The translations under genes were made by a program, and so were the position numbers. Source: Mycteria americana (taxonomy: Eukaryota; Chordata; Aves; Ciconiiformes; Ciconiidae). Taken from it: a stretch of DNA of 64,000 nt. Location: positions 114,786,062-114,850,061 of the forward strand of contig NC_134367.1 of the NCBI RefSeq assembly GCF_035582795.1, given 5' to 3'. The notes under the pieces were generated by a model that worked only from the letters and a program-made list of their open reading frames with translations, was not told where the DNA came from and searched no databases. This document shows, piece by piece, positions 44,001 through 57,559 of this stretch. Positions within the stretch are counted from its first letter, which is position 1; every line of letters starts with the position of its first letter.

Positions 44001-47000
44001 TTTCAGAGATGCTCTTTACAAATAGGAAGATTATTTTTCCCTGTGCTCCATAAAAGCAATGTCCTTCCTTGCAGGGACCATTTCTGCTCTGTGTGGGACT
44101 TAGTTTTTGCACCAAGGTTCTTGCCAATCTGCTGCTGACTTAGGGCTTCTTGGAGGCCATCTGTATCGAACAACGCAGCTGTGCAGGGTCTGCCTGCATG
44201 GTGGAAACGAAGATGTGCATCACGTTTAGCTGAGACAGCAGGGAGGAGCAGTGGATTCAGAAATGCGCTCTATGAAAGCAAAAGCAGTTCCTTTCCATTG
44301 GGATATCTGCTTTTCACGAGTAGGGCATCACCTGGTGATCTTCCTATCCCAAGCAGCGCCGAGAGTCGCTGCTTTTCATCTTCCCTCAGTAAAACAGAGA
44401 GCCTGAGGCCATCACTGTGTTGTATACTTGCTCATTTACTTGCTTCTGTTTTGATCTGTGTTTTCCTTCCCACAAGAGACTTTCACCCACTGCTTGTGGC
44501 TGCTAAGTTCTGCTCTGTCTCTCAGCTACCAGTAAATCGCTGTCAGGACCAGACCATTTTCTTCCCATGTATCCTGTCTTCCATCATGCTTGCTTCTTCG
44601 GACCACGAGATCGGGCTGTGACTCCCATTGCCTCACAGGCACAAGGTGTCCTGGTCACGCTGGTGTCATGCTAAGTGGTGTCCAGGTCCCCGTCTCGCCC
44701 GAGCTGTCACAGCGAAGCTACAGGGGCTTTGCGCACGTGAGACATTCAGGTGACCTGTCCAGAGGCCAGTGCTTTAGGGTAACCTCTCAAGAGGGATAAC
44801 GTCTCTGAGTACTCTGATTTTTAACAGCAGACAGTGTTTATTGGCTAATTTTCCACTTTTCTGCAAATGAGGCATGTGAGTTTTTCCAACGGCAATTTTT
44901 TGGATTAGCTGCTTTCCTAACAGCTTATAGCTGAGTCTGAAGGGCTCAGTCAGAGGGGTTTTTGTGCAGTTTGCAGGGAAGCCTTTGCAGAGGAAAATGT
45001 AAATGTCGTATGCCTTTCACCATGAAACTCTCCTCCACAAACAGCGTCTGATCAAAAAAAACCTCATTATGTTTATTTTTTTGTAAATCTCCACCCCCTG
45101 GAGTCATGCAGGTACCTCAGTTTTCATTTTTACAGAAGTTTTTAGCTTTGTAGATTGTAGGCAAGTCTGAAGCTTCATAAGTCAGAGAAAAGTTAAAAAG
45201 AAATCTTTTTGTCTTGTCAAGTTTACCATTAAACCTATCAGATGATTTATCGGGGCCTGTCAGGATTTCTGCTTGGTGGGGGTTGATAATCCTGCAAGGT
45301 CTTTTTGTCTGAATCCTCTTTTTCTCCCTGCATTTATTTTTAGGAAAGAGAGCAATACCGTGGCACACATTTCTTTCCCTCCTGTAAAAAGAAATTCATT
45401 ATCAGAGACCTAAGTCTGTGCTGGTGTGAATGAGCTTCACTTTGTACCTGCTCTCTTGTGGGATGTGGGTGGTCATGTGGAGCCCTTCACCCCCCGGTAA
45501 GTCTCCACCAAAGCATCCGAGAGATGCCAGCAGGCCAGACAGAAACAAGAGTACGTACAACACCTCTATCCAGCTTCTGTGCAGCCTCCGTGGAGCTGTG
45601 TCAGGCTGGCATAGAAAAATCTATGCCACTGAAAAATCACTGAAAAATCCCACTGGACACTTCCCGGTATGCTTAGGTGCTCAAGTAGCCTCCAAACCCG
45701 CTCTCCTCCCTGGCAGCACGTGAGACCTGCCAGGCAAGAGACTGCAATCCAAGCGCACGGTGCAATCGCTTCCCGTCTGCTGCGCTTGCTCCGCGCCGTA
45801 ACTACCTCCCTCACATGGTGATTGAGGGATGTACATGAGCCATGCACTCCTCTGTAATTATTTCCCCAGCCCATGGATTGCTTGAGTGAGCACAGCTCCA
45901 AATATCAACGCTTGGATTGTCTTTAAAGAAAAGTAGGGACTGTGCACTGGGTAAAAGGATTTTCTCCAGTTTTCATACGGACACAAGGCATACGTGATCA
46001 GGCAAAGGACTAGCTTGTCTTTCTTCATGATAACTTCTGAACCATTTGGTTACTTTCTATCTAGTTTTCAGAGATAGAGGCTTTGAAAAAACTGTATTTT
46101 GACATGTTTCAGTGGTCACCGGCGAGAAGAAAAAAATAATGTTTGTGTCCCCACTGGGAGGGAGAAGACAGTAGGAACCTAACCTTTATCAGAGACTAGA
46201 GATTAGATGCTCAGCACACATGAATGGATTTCACTTTCTTTGCTTTTCTGCATCAGATTTTGACATCTAGCCACTGCTGAAAAGGACAGGGAAATAACAG
46301 CCAAGTGTTATCTGTTGTTTATTCATTAGAAATGTGGCTCATAGTCCCCATCTCAACGGGGAAAACCATGAGACAGGACAGTGGTGTGATGTGCCACGCT
46401 CCGCCAAACTGGCTGGCGGTGCTGGTAAGACCTTTCCATGCTCTATGAGCCCACCCAGGTTTTTTTTCCTCTCTGCCCCACTTTTCTCCATCAGAAAACA
46501 GAATATAATAGATTATAAAGAGGTTGAATGAGCATATGTTGGTACTGGTGATGCTGCATCCCCTTGTATCTGAGATGAAAAGGCACAGGCAAAAACACAA
46601 ACCTGCAGTATTTTTCTTTACTTGTTATATGTGCAGTAACAGGCCAAGCTGTATACTTGCAGGACGTGATGGTCAGCATTGCTGAAGCAATGCTAGCAAA
46701 GCAGACAGCAGGCTTTTGCGTTTTCAAGAGAAGTTGATTTTTCAGCACTGCATCTTTTCTTGGACTAAGTAGCTCTTGTACAAAAGAGCTGACTGCCAAA
46801 AGAAGATGAGCTTTAACCTCCTTAAATATAACAGGGAAAAAGTCCTTTTTTTGGTGTCTTGGACCAGGATACCAAATAACACAATCCCCGAGTTGAAGCT
46901 GGGCTGTTGCTTGGGGTCACACAGCTTGGATGTATGGTACGGGGTGTGTTCTGGAGCTGCCTAGCCCTGTCTCTGCTGTTGGTCATGCAAAGCTTTGAGC

Positions 47001-50000
47001 TCTGTGCTGATCACTCAAAAAGCAAATCTCTGCATTCTTTGTCTGGCTTCTGTGTGTGCATGTGAGTGCAGGCACATGCAGGCAGCCTTCTGATGAAGTT
47101 TTGTAGTCTTTGAGCTGTAAAAGGTTATGAATAAAACCTCTGGACGATTAAACCCTCTTGTGTCAGGAAGGAGTCAGAATAAGTCAAAATGAGTTCCTCC
47201 TCACATGGAACTGCTAAGGAGTTTTGTGGCAGAAATCGTCCCAGCAGAGCTCTGTGCCAGTGTCTTGATGGGGTGGCCAAGGGCTGACTGTATGGCTGCT
47301 GTCCTTGCAGGAGAGCCTTGGCCCTGGGAGGTCCACTGCTCACCATGCTGTGTCCCAGTTGCAAGGTAGATGGCAGACACCATGACTTGCGCGTTTCTCT
47401 AAGCCTGTTTCAATCTTAATAGCTGATGAATACAGATTCAGTTTTTAGTTAATATTTATTATTTCTTGACATGCCAACTCTTCAGCTGCTGGAAATCACC
47501 CCCTCTCTGCTCACTTCTGTGTGGAAGATCTGGCCTCGCCAACTCTGTCTTACCGAGGACGGGACTGAGCCAGGGAGTCACACAGAGGGTCAGGTCGCCT
47601 GACCGATGATGGGGCAGTCCATGCTTACATGACTTTACCTCTAGGTGCCTATGGCTCTCAGACCTTGTGTCATGGGGCTTAACTTCTTGCTGGGACGAGC
47701 TGTATGCTCTGGGACTTTTCCTCAGTGATCACCTGAAGAAAGAGCTGAGTTCTTCCAGCCACATTCATAACACAGGAATAGCTGTGGAGGACTGGCATGT
47801 TAGATTTCAGGCCTGAGGTTTGGCAAGAGATTGAAACCATTGAAGACAAGGTTTTATATGAGGAAATGTGGGGTGAACATTGCTTGCAAACTGCTTGCAC
47901 AGCTCCGCTTGCAAACTGTCTCTCTGTATGAGTGCGTATGTGTGCACTCCTGTTAAAACACAGTGCTTGCAAGGATAAGCACTTTAAGATCATTGAATGA
48001 CACCATAATTCTAGCTACCACAAGACAGCTGTCTTGTCCTTGCATATGGCTCTTCAGACATACCTATCTTGTGCTTTGAGTTGCATCTATACTCGAGCCT
48101 ATGTCTGAGGAGCATGGCCTGTGCTGATCACTTTTAGCTGATGGCTTTCACCCCTTGTCTACCTTGTCCACTCAGGGGGTTGGGGCAGGGGCTGCCTGCA
48201 TGTGATGCAGGCATCCTGCCCTTGCACGTCTGTAGGCAGGACTGATACTAACCTGGAGGTGGGTCTGCCCCTGGGGGAGGGAGCAGTGCCGTGCACACTG
48301 GTCTCCCCGGGCTGAGCAGCACGAGCTGGTCCGTGAGCAACAGACACAAGCCCAGTGAACTGCTGACCGTGCATGTTCGTTAGACACAGAGGTAGAGTCT
48401 GTTAGAGGAAAATATGTCATGCCAGATCCAGCAGCCCAAGAGGGGCGAAGCTGCTGCTGCTCCATGCCTGCAGGTCCAACCAGCAGCAAGGCTGAAGATG
48501 CACTCCCGGCACGCACACACACGTGGAGCACACATATACACCGTGTATAGCGTGTATTTACATACGTACGTGGCTGGCCACACAGATCACAGAAAGACAC
48601 TCAGAGCACTCAACAAATGCAGACATCACCAGCAGCCTCATCCTGCTCCTCTCTCTGTCTGAGCACTATGGAGGTCCACTAGTGAGAATCTCTCTCTCCC
48701 CCGCCACATATATATCTATCCACACACACCTCTGTGCAATGTGGATCCCTCCAGTACCTGGGCTCAGGGACCCAGTCTGCCCCAAGAGTGAGGATCCCTC
48801 AGCCTTTCTGAGGAGGAGTAAAGGGCATCAAGGAGCAGGAAATATGCTGTGTTGGATGGGGAAACTGAGGGTGGGAGACAGGCTGTGATGAGCAGAGTTA
48901 ATTTAGGAGCGTGGCATGGGATGCGATAGCTTGGGTAGGGCCAGCTTACTCCTCCAGGTAGGTCTTGCTTGAAGAAAGGCAGGTTAAAAGATTTCCCCTG
49001 TTAAGAAGGATTAAATGTAAGATTGCATGAATACTGCAAGGGGCTTTCTCTGCCACTGTGGCTCACACATCAGCATGTTCATGAGACAGGTGGTTGCAGC
49101 TATGGGCACTAAATAGGTTGGTATGGTAATCTCTGTCCTAACTAGGACAGCTTTGTGTGGGGCTGGAGCTTTCCCTCCACACTGAGTGTCTCTGTGCAGG
49201 CTCAGAGTGAAAGGCAAATGCTCGGAGGGTAGTGCCCCCGACCAGCAGAGCCACGGGGTGTGCAGAGCACGTGCATGGCCAGGGCACAGACAAAGCTGTA
49301 TTCACAAGGGCTGGTCTGCAGAAAGTCACTGCTGGCTGCCGGTCCACGCTCCTCCCCTTGCTCCCATCAGGCAGATGGCAGATTTGCCGGGCAGAGGATG
49401 GTAGTGAATACTGAACAGCACAGCCTGTGCCAGCGTAAAATAACATGGCTGCTGTTCTCAACTGTGATACAGAGAGAAACTACCTGCTGAGATAGCCAGG
49501 AACATATGTTGCTGTGTGAGAGTGCTGGGTCTCTTGTTCTTGGAAGAGCAGCTCTGAAATGGATGTCCCTGGCCCCTGATTAGGGACATTTGGGTGACAT
49601 CCCTTGGCTTTGCAAAAAGCTCGTCACGTGGTTCAGTACATTCAAGGTTTGCAACTTCTGCTCCTTTGAGAGGAGAGGGAAAGCCTCATCCTGGACAGAG
49701 TGGCAGAGCATGTCTCATGGCCCTTTGATCCCTAGGGTCTGCCTCAGACCATGATAGACACTCTAAAATGGGGTTTATTAACTACCAGAACCTCTAATTC
49801 TCTGCTTTCCAGGTGGGAGCTGGCTCCCAGCCAGTGGTTTGAGTGTGGGTAGACTTCGCTCCTGCCAACTTTCCCCTTTGGGGTAGACGTCTCCTGAGAA
49901 GAGAGGTGTTTGTGCACACAAGAAAATGGCCATTTAGAGTGCATTGTGTATCAACAGCTGCTGATTTCAATGCGCTGTGGGTGAGGTCTTGGGCCAGGGA

Positions 50001-50079
50001 ACTTTATAAGTGTCTTGTATAATTTCCTCTTCATTCCTCTTTGTCCTTTTGATCTTGTGGTCACATTTCCAAGTCACAA
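41034..50079. other. SYNDIG1 intron 3, 5' part
   Basis: I searched this stretch for the expected C-terminal SYNDIG1 residues (a TNKAVAKGDLH-type start, then a second hydrophobic segment) and found no candidate. It contains AT-rich DNA around 43,370-43,570 and CA/TA-rich low-complexity DNA around 48,519-48,570 and 48,705-48,735. MIR-like strings near 46,910 and 48,858 are too short to call. Open frames up to 146 codons show no known domain. Confidence 0.5.
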
Positions 50080-50245
50080 ACTACAGCTACAAAAAGGGAT
50101 TAGATTAATGAATGGCCTGATTGCTTTAGCCCTTAAGCTAATTTTAAGTAATTGGAAAGGTAGCTCGCAAATAACGTTCCCTGGAGAGTTTAATTCATTA
50201 TGCAGGTGCTTAATTACAAGCAAGTTTTGGGACAGAAGAGAGACC
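50080..50245. promoter_or_regulatory. Candidate homeodomain-rich enhancer element
   Basis: Within about 160 bases there are several homeodomain cores: AGATTAATGAATGG, AAGCTAATTTTAAGTAATTGG (split by a few bases), GAGTTTAATTCATTATGC and CTTAATTACAAGC. There is no repeat signature. The TTAATTACAAGCA string at 50,210-50,222 recurs in the block at 56,080. Enhancer function is an inference from motif density. Confidence 0.33.
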
Positions 50246-50777
50246 AACTCGAAATGTTTGAGGAGATGAGGGGTCTCTTTTATTAGCAAGAGCATCCTGC
50301 ACAATGGCAAACTTTGTACAGGGATTGTTCTCTGCCAGACACTTATGCCTTGCACATTATGCTTAGCCAGCCAGAGCCCAGAGATGTATCAATATAGTCG
50401 TGCTCCAAGGGTATAAAACATTATTCCCTCCTGGCATCCTCTTTTCATCCTGCTGTTACTTTTTGTTGCTCATCTATTGGCTCATTATTTCACAGGCTTA
50501 CGAGACAGCGAGGATTGTTTCAGTGCAGAATAATGCATCTTCAACAGCTTACTTGCATGCCTGCCACTAAGCCTGGTGTGTCTGTAGTATTCACAGAATC
50601 ATTCAGAGGCCTGTCTGGTGTAGGCATCTCAAGAGTAGGGTAGTAAATCTTCCACAGCAATTGATCAGGGGGTTCAGGCCCCGTGACGTTTAGGCGATTC
50701 TCACTAAGTTTGAACAACTTTTTAGTCTTAGGCAGTGGTTTTTGGGTGTTTTTTACCTTAGACAGCAAGAACACATT

Positions 50778-50820
50778 TTGTTAGCAGGGACATGAAGTTA
50801 GAATTGTTAGCAGGGACATG
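50778..50820. repeat. Short direct repeat (17 bp, two copies)
   Basis: TTGTTAGCAGGGACATG occurs at 50,778-50,794 and again at 50,804-50,820, separated by nine bases. It lies about 70 bases before the start of the CR1 fragment. It is probably a small local duplication and is not a target-site duplication, because both copies are on the same side. Confidence 0.9.
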
Positions 50821-50885
50821 GAGGGGCTTTTATTAGTAATCCTCACGTGTCCCAGCTAAATACTTGATTTTTCACATCTGCAACG

Positions 50886-51407
50886 GTAGAGTGTCCAGGA
50901 TGTATTCAGTTTTGGGCCCCTCACTCCAAGAGGACATTGAGGTGCTGGAGTGTGTCCAGAGAAGGGCAATGAAGCTGGTGAAGGGTCTGGAGCAGAAGTC
51001 TGATGAGGAGCGGCTGAGGGAACTGGGGTTGTTTAGTCTGGAGAAAAGGAGGCTGAGGGGAGACCTTATGGCTCTCTACAACTACCTGAAAGGAGGTTGT
51101 AGAGAGGTGGGGGTCGGTCTCTTCTCCCAGGTAACAAGTGATAGGATGAGAGGAAATGGCCTCAAGTTGCGCCAGGGGAGGTTTAGACTGGATATTAGGA
51201 AATTTTTCTTCACCGAGAGGGTTATCAAGCCTTGGAACAGGCTGCCCAGGGAAGTGGTTGAGTCACCATCCCTGGAGGTATTTAAAGGACGTTTGGATGA
51301 GGTGCTTAGGGACATGGTGTAGTGGTGGTTTTGGCAGTGTTAGGTTTACGGTTGGACTCGATGATCTTAAAGGTCTTTTCCAACCTATACAATTCTGTGA
51401 TTCTGTG
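50886..51407 (+). mobile_element. CR1 LINE 3' fragment, relatively well preserved
   Basis: The element is 5'-truncated inside the RT C-terminal region. From about 50,900 to 51,322 one open frame retains [40 protein letters not shown] and [17 protein letters not shown], the conserved tail of ORF2, ending at the TAG near 51,320. The 3' UTR carries GTTGGACTCGATGATCTTAA and closes with two ATTCTGTG octamers (51,392-51,407), the diagnostic CR1 end. The intact frame and perfect octamers suggest a younger copy than the others, of a different subfamily from the 16,851 copy. It is sense-oriented relative to SYNDIG1. Confidence 0.95.
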
Positions 51408-54400
51408 ATGGATTATATTCCAGGAGAGGACGCAGAAGGAGCATGCTCCCAGTCCAAGGGCAAAAACAGGGCACATGATTTTGCACCTCCCTAGTAGGTC
51501 ACCCTGCTGAAAGAGGCATGAGAAAAGAAGAGCCCTATTGCAGATCTGGGAATGGAGCACGGTCCCTCCGTTCTGGCCATCCCAATGTCTGCTTCAGTTG
51601 TCAGAAAAGCCAAAAAGCTTTGGGTGCTGCTTCAGTGGCTGCTTCAGAAGCCTGGTGACGTGATGAAGCTCCTCACATCCAAGGTGGTAAATGATCTCCC
51701 TTGAATTCTCTTGTGGCAAGGAGAACAGAGTCTGTGTCTAGACTAGTTCCTTGGGTACTGTTTATATAATAGACCTTTATTTCGTCTTGCATGGTGACAG
51801 CACCCTTTTCCAAAACAAAAACAAATGAAAGGAGGCACGCACATCTGAAGTTTCATGTATGCAGCAGTAAATGAATGGATGTTTTCAACAGCAAAGACTT
51901 AAGGTTAACCTTTTATCAGTCTGCAGAATACTCAGGTATTTCTTTTCTTCTTCTCAGAGATCAACATCATGTACCAGAGACCCAGGGCTATATTCTAATC
52001 TTGAATATACAGCTTGCTATCTCTCAGCAGCTGTTCTGGTGAGGGCTGCTGAATTACTACTTTGTTTGGATGTACAGCAAAGTGAATTGATCAGTTCTGA
52101 TTGCAATCTCCATATCTCTTTCAAATGGGCTGCAGAAAAACACCTCGAAGTGAAGACTTGAGTCTAGTGATCTAGGCACCCAAAGATGCCTGCCAGACAA
52201 TTGTAACTCCTCATTCAGTTGACTGACTTCCCAGCAGCAGAAAAGAAATAAAGTTTTTATATCTTTATTTTGGGATGAACTACAAGAACCAGCTGAAAAG
52301 GAAGGGACTAGGACCTACCTGCAGATGTGCAGTTTGTATCTAAAACTGGACACTGCATTTTCATGAGTAATGACTATGCTCTTCAGCCTAAAATAAATAC
52401 TGGATTATCCGTTGTATCAAAATAGATGAGTCTCAGAACCCACTGCAAGGCAGAACCCGGGAAAGGAACACAGCTGTTGTATAAACTGATACAACATCTG
52501 AGACAGGAAGGGAGAAGACTCTCCGTTCTCAGCTGTTGTGCCTGAGCAGCACGCACGTCCCCAGTGGTTATGTGCTGAGGTTTTCCTCCGGGGCAAATGG
52601 TTGCTATGGCTGTCCCAGCAGTGAGCCTACAGACTTTCCCACTGAGTGCAAGGGTTTCTTGAAGTGAAAACTAAAACAGATAAAGAAGTCATATCATTGG
52701 ACTCTGGAAGGCAGCATAGTAAAAGACAGATTTCTGTTGCTAGTGGCAGTGTCCAAGGGGACCTCTGTGAAGTTAAGCTCTGTGCCAGCCAAAAGGCTTG
52801 AGAGCCAACAAGACCAACAAAAACAATCCCTGTCCCATTAAAGTAGATGGAGAGATTGCACTTTGTTCCCATGACTCTGGACAAAATGTTGAGCCCAGCA
52901 GGAACAGCTTCCCTGAGGCAGCCACTAGAAATTTGGGCTGCCAGGGGTGTACAGATGTACAGGTACTCTCTTCCTTCAATAGCTCTGGCCTCCATCTGTA
53001 ACAGTCTTTACCCTACCTCTTACCAGTCTCTTTGGTACCCTGTTTCCAGCCCTTGTTTCATTTGTGCCTAAAGGGGTTGAAATCTTTCTCTAAGAAGTGA
53101 AAGATTAGTTAATTATCTAATATTATTGCATTGTTCCCAAACACTGTTTCCTAATCTAAACAATAACATTTGCTGGATGCTTTGCCTCCAGCTGTATCCA
53201 CAGAGGTAGGCAGGACATTAAAATGCACCTATCAAGACACATGATCTTAATGTACTGTTGGTAATAAAACTAATGTAGTATTTTATGTGCTTGGGGGGGA
53301 AAAACACCAACTTCTTCATATTGTGAAAATCTTTCTTCTCCCTTCCCCCGTGCCAGTTTAGTATTAAAATACACTCATTATGGGGCACGATGAGCAATGA
53401 GTTATGAATGACATTTCCACATCTTGGAATTTCTTGTATTATTTCCATGGTTGCTTGGGTGAACACAAGTCCCTGCATGTTCACAGAGGGACTCAGCTTC
53501 CTCCAAGAGAGTGAGGGATGTCAGGGATAAAAGAAGAGAGGTCACAGCATTGAGCCAGAGAGATGGAATTGGCAATCCCTGCTCGACCACGTTCCTCATC
53601 TTGCCTTCCTAGGAGTGAGTACTTTGCCATCATGAAGTCCAGGAGAAAGGATGCAGTTCAAACCAGCTGTTACCCAGAATTCCCAGGCCCCAGTCCCAAA
53701 GATGGCCAATGGATGTTAGTGTCCATCCCAGCATCATGAGGTGTATCACCATGAGGCACCTCTCCTTACAGCTGCTGTCTCTAGCAAGGGGTGTAGAAAT
53801 GTGATGCTGGGAACAGGAAAGACCAAATCTTTTCTTCCCAGGCCTGTTCAGGGAGCCACTTCTGGCTGGGTTTTGGACTTTTTGTTGCTCAGTCATCTGA
53901 TGGGGGATCTCTGGAAGGAATCATGTCCTCTCTTCACAATGGGGACCAAAGGTTGGTGGATAATTCCCTGTCCATGGTTCAGAGCCTAGTAACTGCTCCC
54001 AGCACTTCCCTTCGCTATGGCAAGGGCATGCTACAAAAGCTGAAGGTGATCCTTGGGCTGATAGTGGCAGACAGAGTAGCTTCCAAACCCTCCCAGGTGT
54101 GATAACCCAGGAAATGGGATTTGGTGTCCAGAGACATGTGGGCCTTTGAACTAATTTAAATAGTAATTGTCCCAGACTGGGATTTCTGGATTTCATTCAA
54201 GACACCTCACTCAGTAATTGTGCTGAATGCGTCCTCATTCCTTGACCTTGTCGCACAGATGGTGTTGTTCTAAGCAGGTTTCTACAGGCTACAATTAATT
54301 AAGCAGTTAATTAGGATCTTGCACTTACACAGAAGCTATTGTAAAGCAATAACTTCAGTGACCGTATGGGACCTTGCCAAAGCATTGGTCCGAAGACTGT

Positions 54401-56079
54401 CCAGGAGATTGTCTTTGCTAAAGTTTCAGTGCATCCGCCTAGTCTCAGTTTGAATCACAGCTGTGACAGGTTGGCTCAGCTTAAGCTGGACTCACCCTGA
54501 GCATCATCTGGGCCTTTCCTGATGTGTCTTTCGGATGTCTCACTTATATTTGAAAGCTTTCCTTCCTTCCTGGTGAAGACCACCTTGTCCTGTGACATTC
54601 ACTAGCTATTCCTAAATTGTGAACACAAATTTCTTGTTTCCCAGGGCGTTCAGTGTTCCCATAATGATAATGAATATTTAAATTACATGGGCATTGGCTC
54701 TTATTCTTCCATATCTCACTCTGTTCTGTTAACACTTTAGCATTTTTCCCCCTTCAACCTTGTTTCAAGCCTTCAGATATTCTAACTGTGTCATAGAAGT
54801 AATGCCTTATGACTCCCTCCCCCATTTCTAATAACTTCTGCATTATATAATAAAAACAAAACCATAATACACACTTTATATATCTGCTGATTGGAAAACA
54901 GATCATCATAGAGGTTTCCAACGCATGTATGCACTCTGGCTGGAAAAGGAATGAGCAGCATTAGTTCCCCTTCATTTCTTTATCAACAGCAAGGAATCTC
55001 GAAGTATTTCAGGGCGTTGGATTCAGCCTGGGCAATTGGTAACATTATTTGCCTGTTTTTTGCCCATGAACTGCAAGTGGAGGTTTATGTTCTCTGTACA
55101 TTTCTTAAAGTTACTTAGCAGAAGTGTTGAAAAAAGACAAGAATGAAGTGGCATTTAAGCAAAATTCAAGGTAAGCGCAAGGAGCAACTTTCCACTGTGG
55201 CATGGGATGAGTGTCTCAGTTCTACAGGGTTCCTGTATTCCTGTGTGAACATGAGACCCAACTCAACCGTTGCTCCGTACACACTATGTCTAAATGGGGC
55301 TTAACAGTGGCTCCCCTTCATTAAGGGAACCGGGGTCTCAGGAGCAGAAATGCCTTCATCTTGGAAAGGTTATAAGAGCATTGCTGCATCTCCCCATGAT
55401 GCAGCTCTCTGCAGATGATGCCTTTCTCTAGGATCCCTTGCATCCATAACCACTGGGTGCCCAGGACACCCCATGCTTGGGCAGATGACCACTTCCAGCA
55501 TTCAAGAAAAGGGAGCTGAGCAAAACCAGTGAATTTCTGCAATGTTCGTTATTGCTGGAGGTTCCTTACCTCATCAAGCAGTTTTGCCAATATGCCGAGA
55601 GGGGACATTGCTCCTCCTGGTAGCAGGAACAAGCTGTGGTAGGAATACTGCAATAACAGCACTCACTTCGTCTTGGAAGTACTTGTATTCCCCTGAATTT
55701 ATATGGTGATTCAACCTCTAATGCATTCAATAATGGCACAGGTTTCAGTTGCGTTTCTTTTATCTGTCAGTACATAAAGCAGCAGTAAGTACATTTGAAG
55801 GCTGCCCGTGCCTCTGCTAGATTTGGCATGGAGGTGGCTTGTGGTACAGCTTTGCCTCAAAAAGGGCTGAGCCCGAGTCTTGCTTCCTCTTCATTTGCAG
55901 AGGACAAAAGGAGCGGCATCTACAGGATGACTTTGGAAGGGGACCGTGTCTAAGACACTCTGGCGATGGTACAGCCTCGCTTTCCCTGTGCTACTATCCT
56001 TGCAGTCAGGCTCTGAACGCTTTGGTGTTGCTCTCTCTGCCCCTTGGGTCCAGCAGTGCTTCTTGAATTGGAAATTTCC
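51408..56079. other. SYNDIG1 intron 3, central part
   Basis: This is non-coding DNA. A homeodomain-type AT-rich patch (TACAATTAATTAAGCAGTTAATTAGG) lies at 54,290-54,316 and an ATTATATAATAAAAAC patch near 54,841-54,858. No exon, RNA gene or repeat family is recognised. Confidence 0.45.
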
Positions 56080-56215
56080 CATTTACTGTGGCCCAGGATA
56101 AATGAACGATCCAATCTTCAAAACCCATTAGGGATTAATTACAAGCAGAAGTTATACTGTTTTAATTAAAGCAGCATACTTCAGGCAGCCCATCCCTGTA
56201 ATGCAGGCTTAGTAT
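56080..56215. promoter_or_regulatory. Candidate conserved non-coding element
   Basis: Contains CCCATTAGGGATTAATTACA followed by AGCAGAAG, then GTTTTAATTAAAGCAGCATAC: two palindromic TAATTA/TTAATTAA-type homeodomain sites within 40 bases. It shares TTAATTACAAGCA (56,135-56,147) with the block at 50,080. There is no repeat signature and no ORF. Confidence 0.28.
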
Positions 56216-57275
56216 CAATGTCCTCTATACCAGAAAAGATCTTCCCAGATATAAGAGAATGTGTAGAAGGGAGTAATCTGTCCTTCAGGAAGCACAAATA
56301 TACTGGCATGCTCTGCTACAATTAGCTTGAAAGAGAAAACAGCGTCCTGCTGGGTGCAGTTATACCACTGCCAATCTGTAGGTTGAACTTACTTTCCTCT
56401 TTTGCCATCCTGAATGCTGCTGGGGTGATGGGTGAGAACCATATAAATGACAGTGCGGGAAGAGCTGAAGTGGGGAAACCGGAGTGCGGCTGCGTCAGAG
56501 GGGAATAAATCAGCCTTTCATGATGTGTTGCACACCTGAAGACGTTCTTCTCAGGGGAAATGAGCAGACCAGCCCCGCGGAGCTGAGGAGCCCTGCGAGG
56601 AGCGGGCATGGCAGGGCACGTCGATGGAAGCGTGCCGCCTGCAGTGCTGAGACCAGCGCCTGTCATTTGGTGCCAGGGACCTTCCTGCTTATCTTTAAAC
56701 CCCAGAGAAGCACAGGAACACAGATCACCTTGAAAGCCAGTGGGATTCAAGCTGCTGAGTTATTCGTCAGCATTTGAAAAGAAACCTTGTATTCATTAGC
56801 CACTTCATAGGCGAAAAGTGTCAAAAGCAAACCCACTGAAGATGAGACATTTTTGTTCTCTGTGGTCACTTGGCACATCAGAGAAGGCCCCCTAGAAAAG
56901 AGGGAGGAAAGGGTCAGTCGGTGGTGTGGTGTTTAGTAGGGATTCGGGAAGGTTTCTGCACAGCAAAGGCACTCAAGGCATTCGAACGGGTCCTTCATGG
57001 GAGTGCAACAACCAAAAGTCCAAGCTAGTTCTTAAAAAAGCCAAGGGGATGAACAGTGGGAAGGAAGAGAAACGGCCACTTCCTCTGTACAGGCCAAGCT
57101 TGCCGATGCAGGCATCAGAGTCATCTCTGAGGTTCCTAGCTTTAGATGTTAAGGATGCCACGGTTTGGCATCAAGCCTATAAATTCAGGATGTCTTTAGG
57201 AAAAAAAGGGTTAAGCAATGGGAATCTGAACTTCCTTCAACATTGCAGATCAGACTTGCCACTCCAGTTGGAGCT

Positions 57276-57287
57276 GGGGGGGGGGGG
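57276..57287. repeat. G12 homopolymer run
   Basis: Twelve consecutive G residues. A similar C11 run lies at 39,123-39,133. Both are prone to sequencing length error and replication slippage. Confidence 0.85.
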
Positions 57288-57559
57288 TTCTGTTTTGTTT
57301 TGGAAATAGGATATGTGTGAAGATTATGTTGACTTGCTGCTTGCCATAACGTGATTTGGGAGAAATAGCTGCTTCCACTCATTTTGGGAAGTCAGCCAGA
57401 CCTGAACGATCTCACAGTGAGCAATGTCACAGTGAAACCTGGAACAGAGATTCCTGTTTCCTTGCATTCACTGTTTTGTTACAGAGCGCTGCTATTATCA
57501 CAAAAACTTTTTTCCCCCTCTGTAACAGCTCCCTTGTGGATTTGAGGCTGTAATATTTT

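Noticed and set aside
48519..48570. CA/TA/CGTA-rich stretch as a microsatellite
   Set aside because: The units are mixed and interrupted, with no consistent repeat length.
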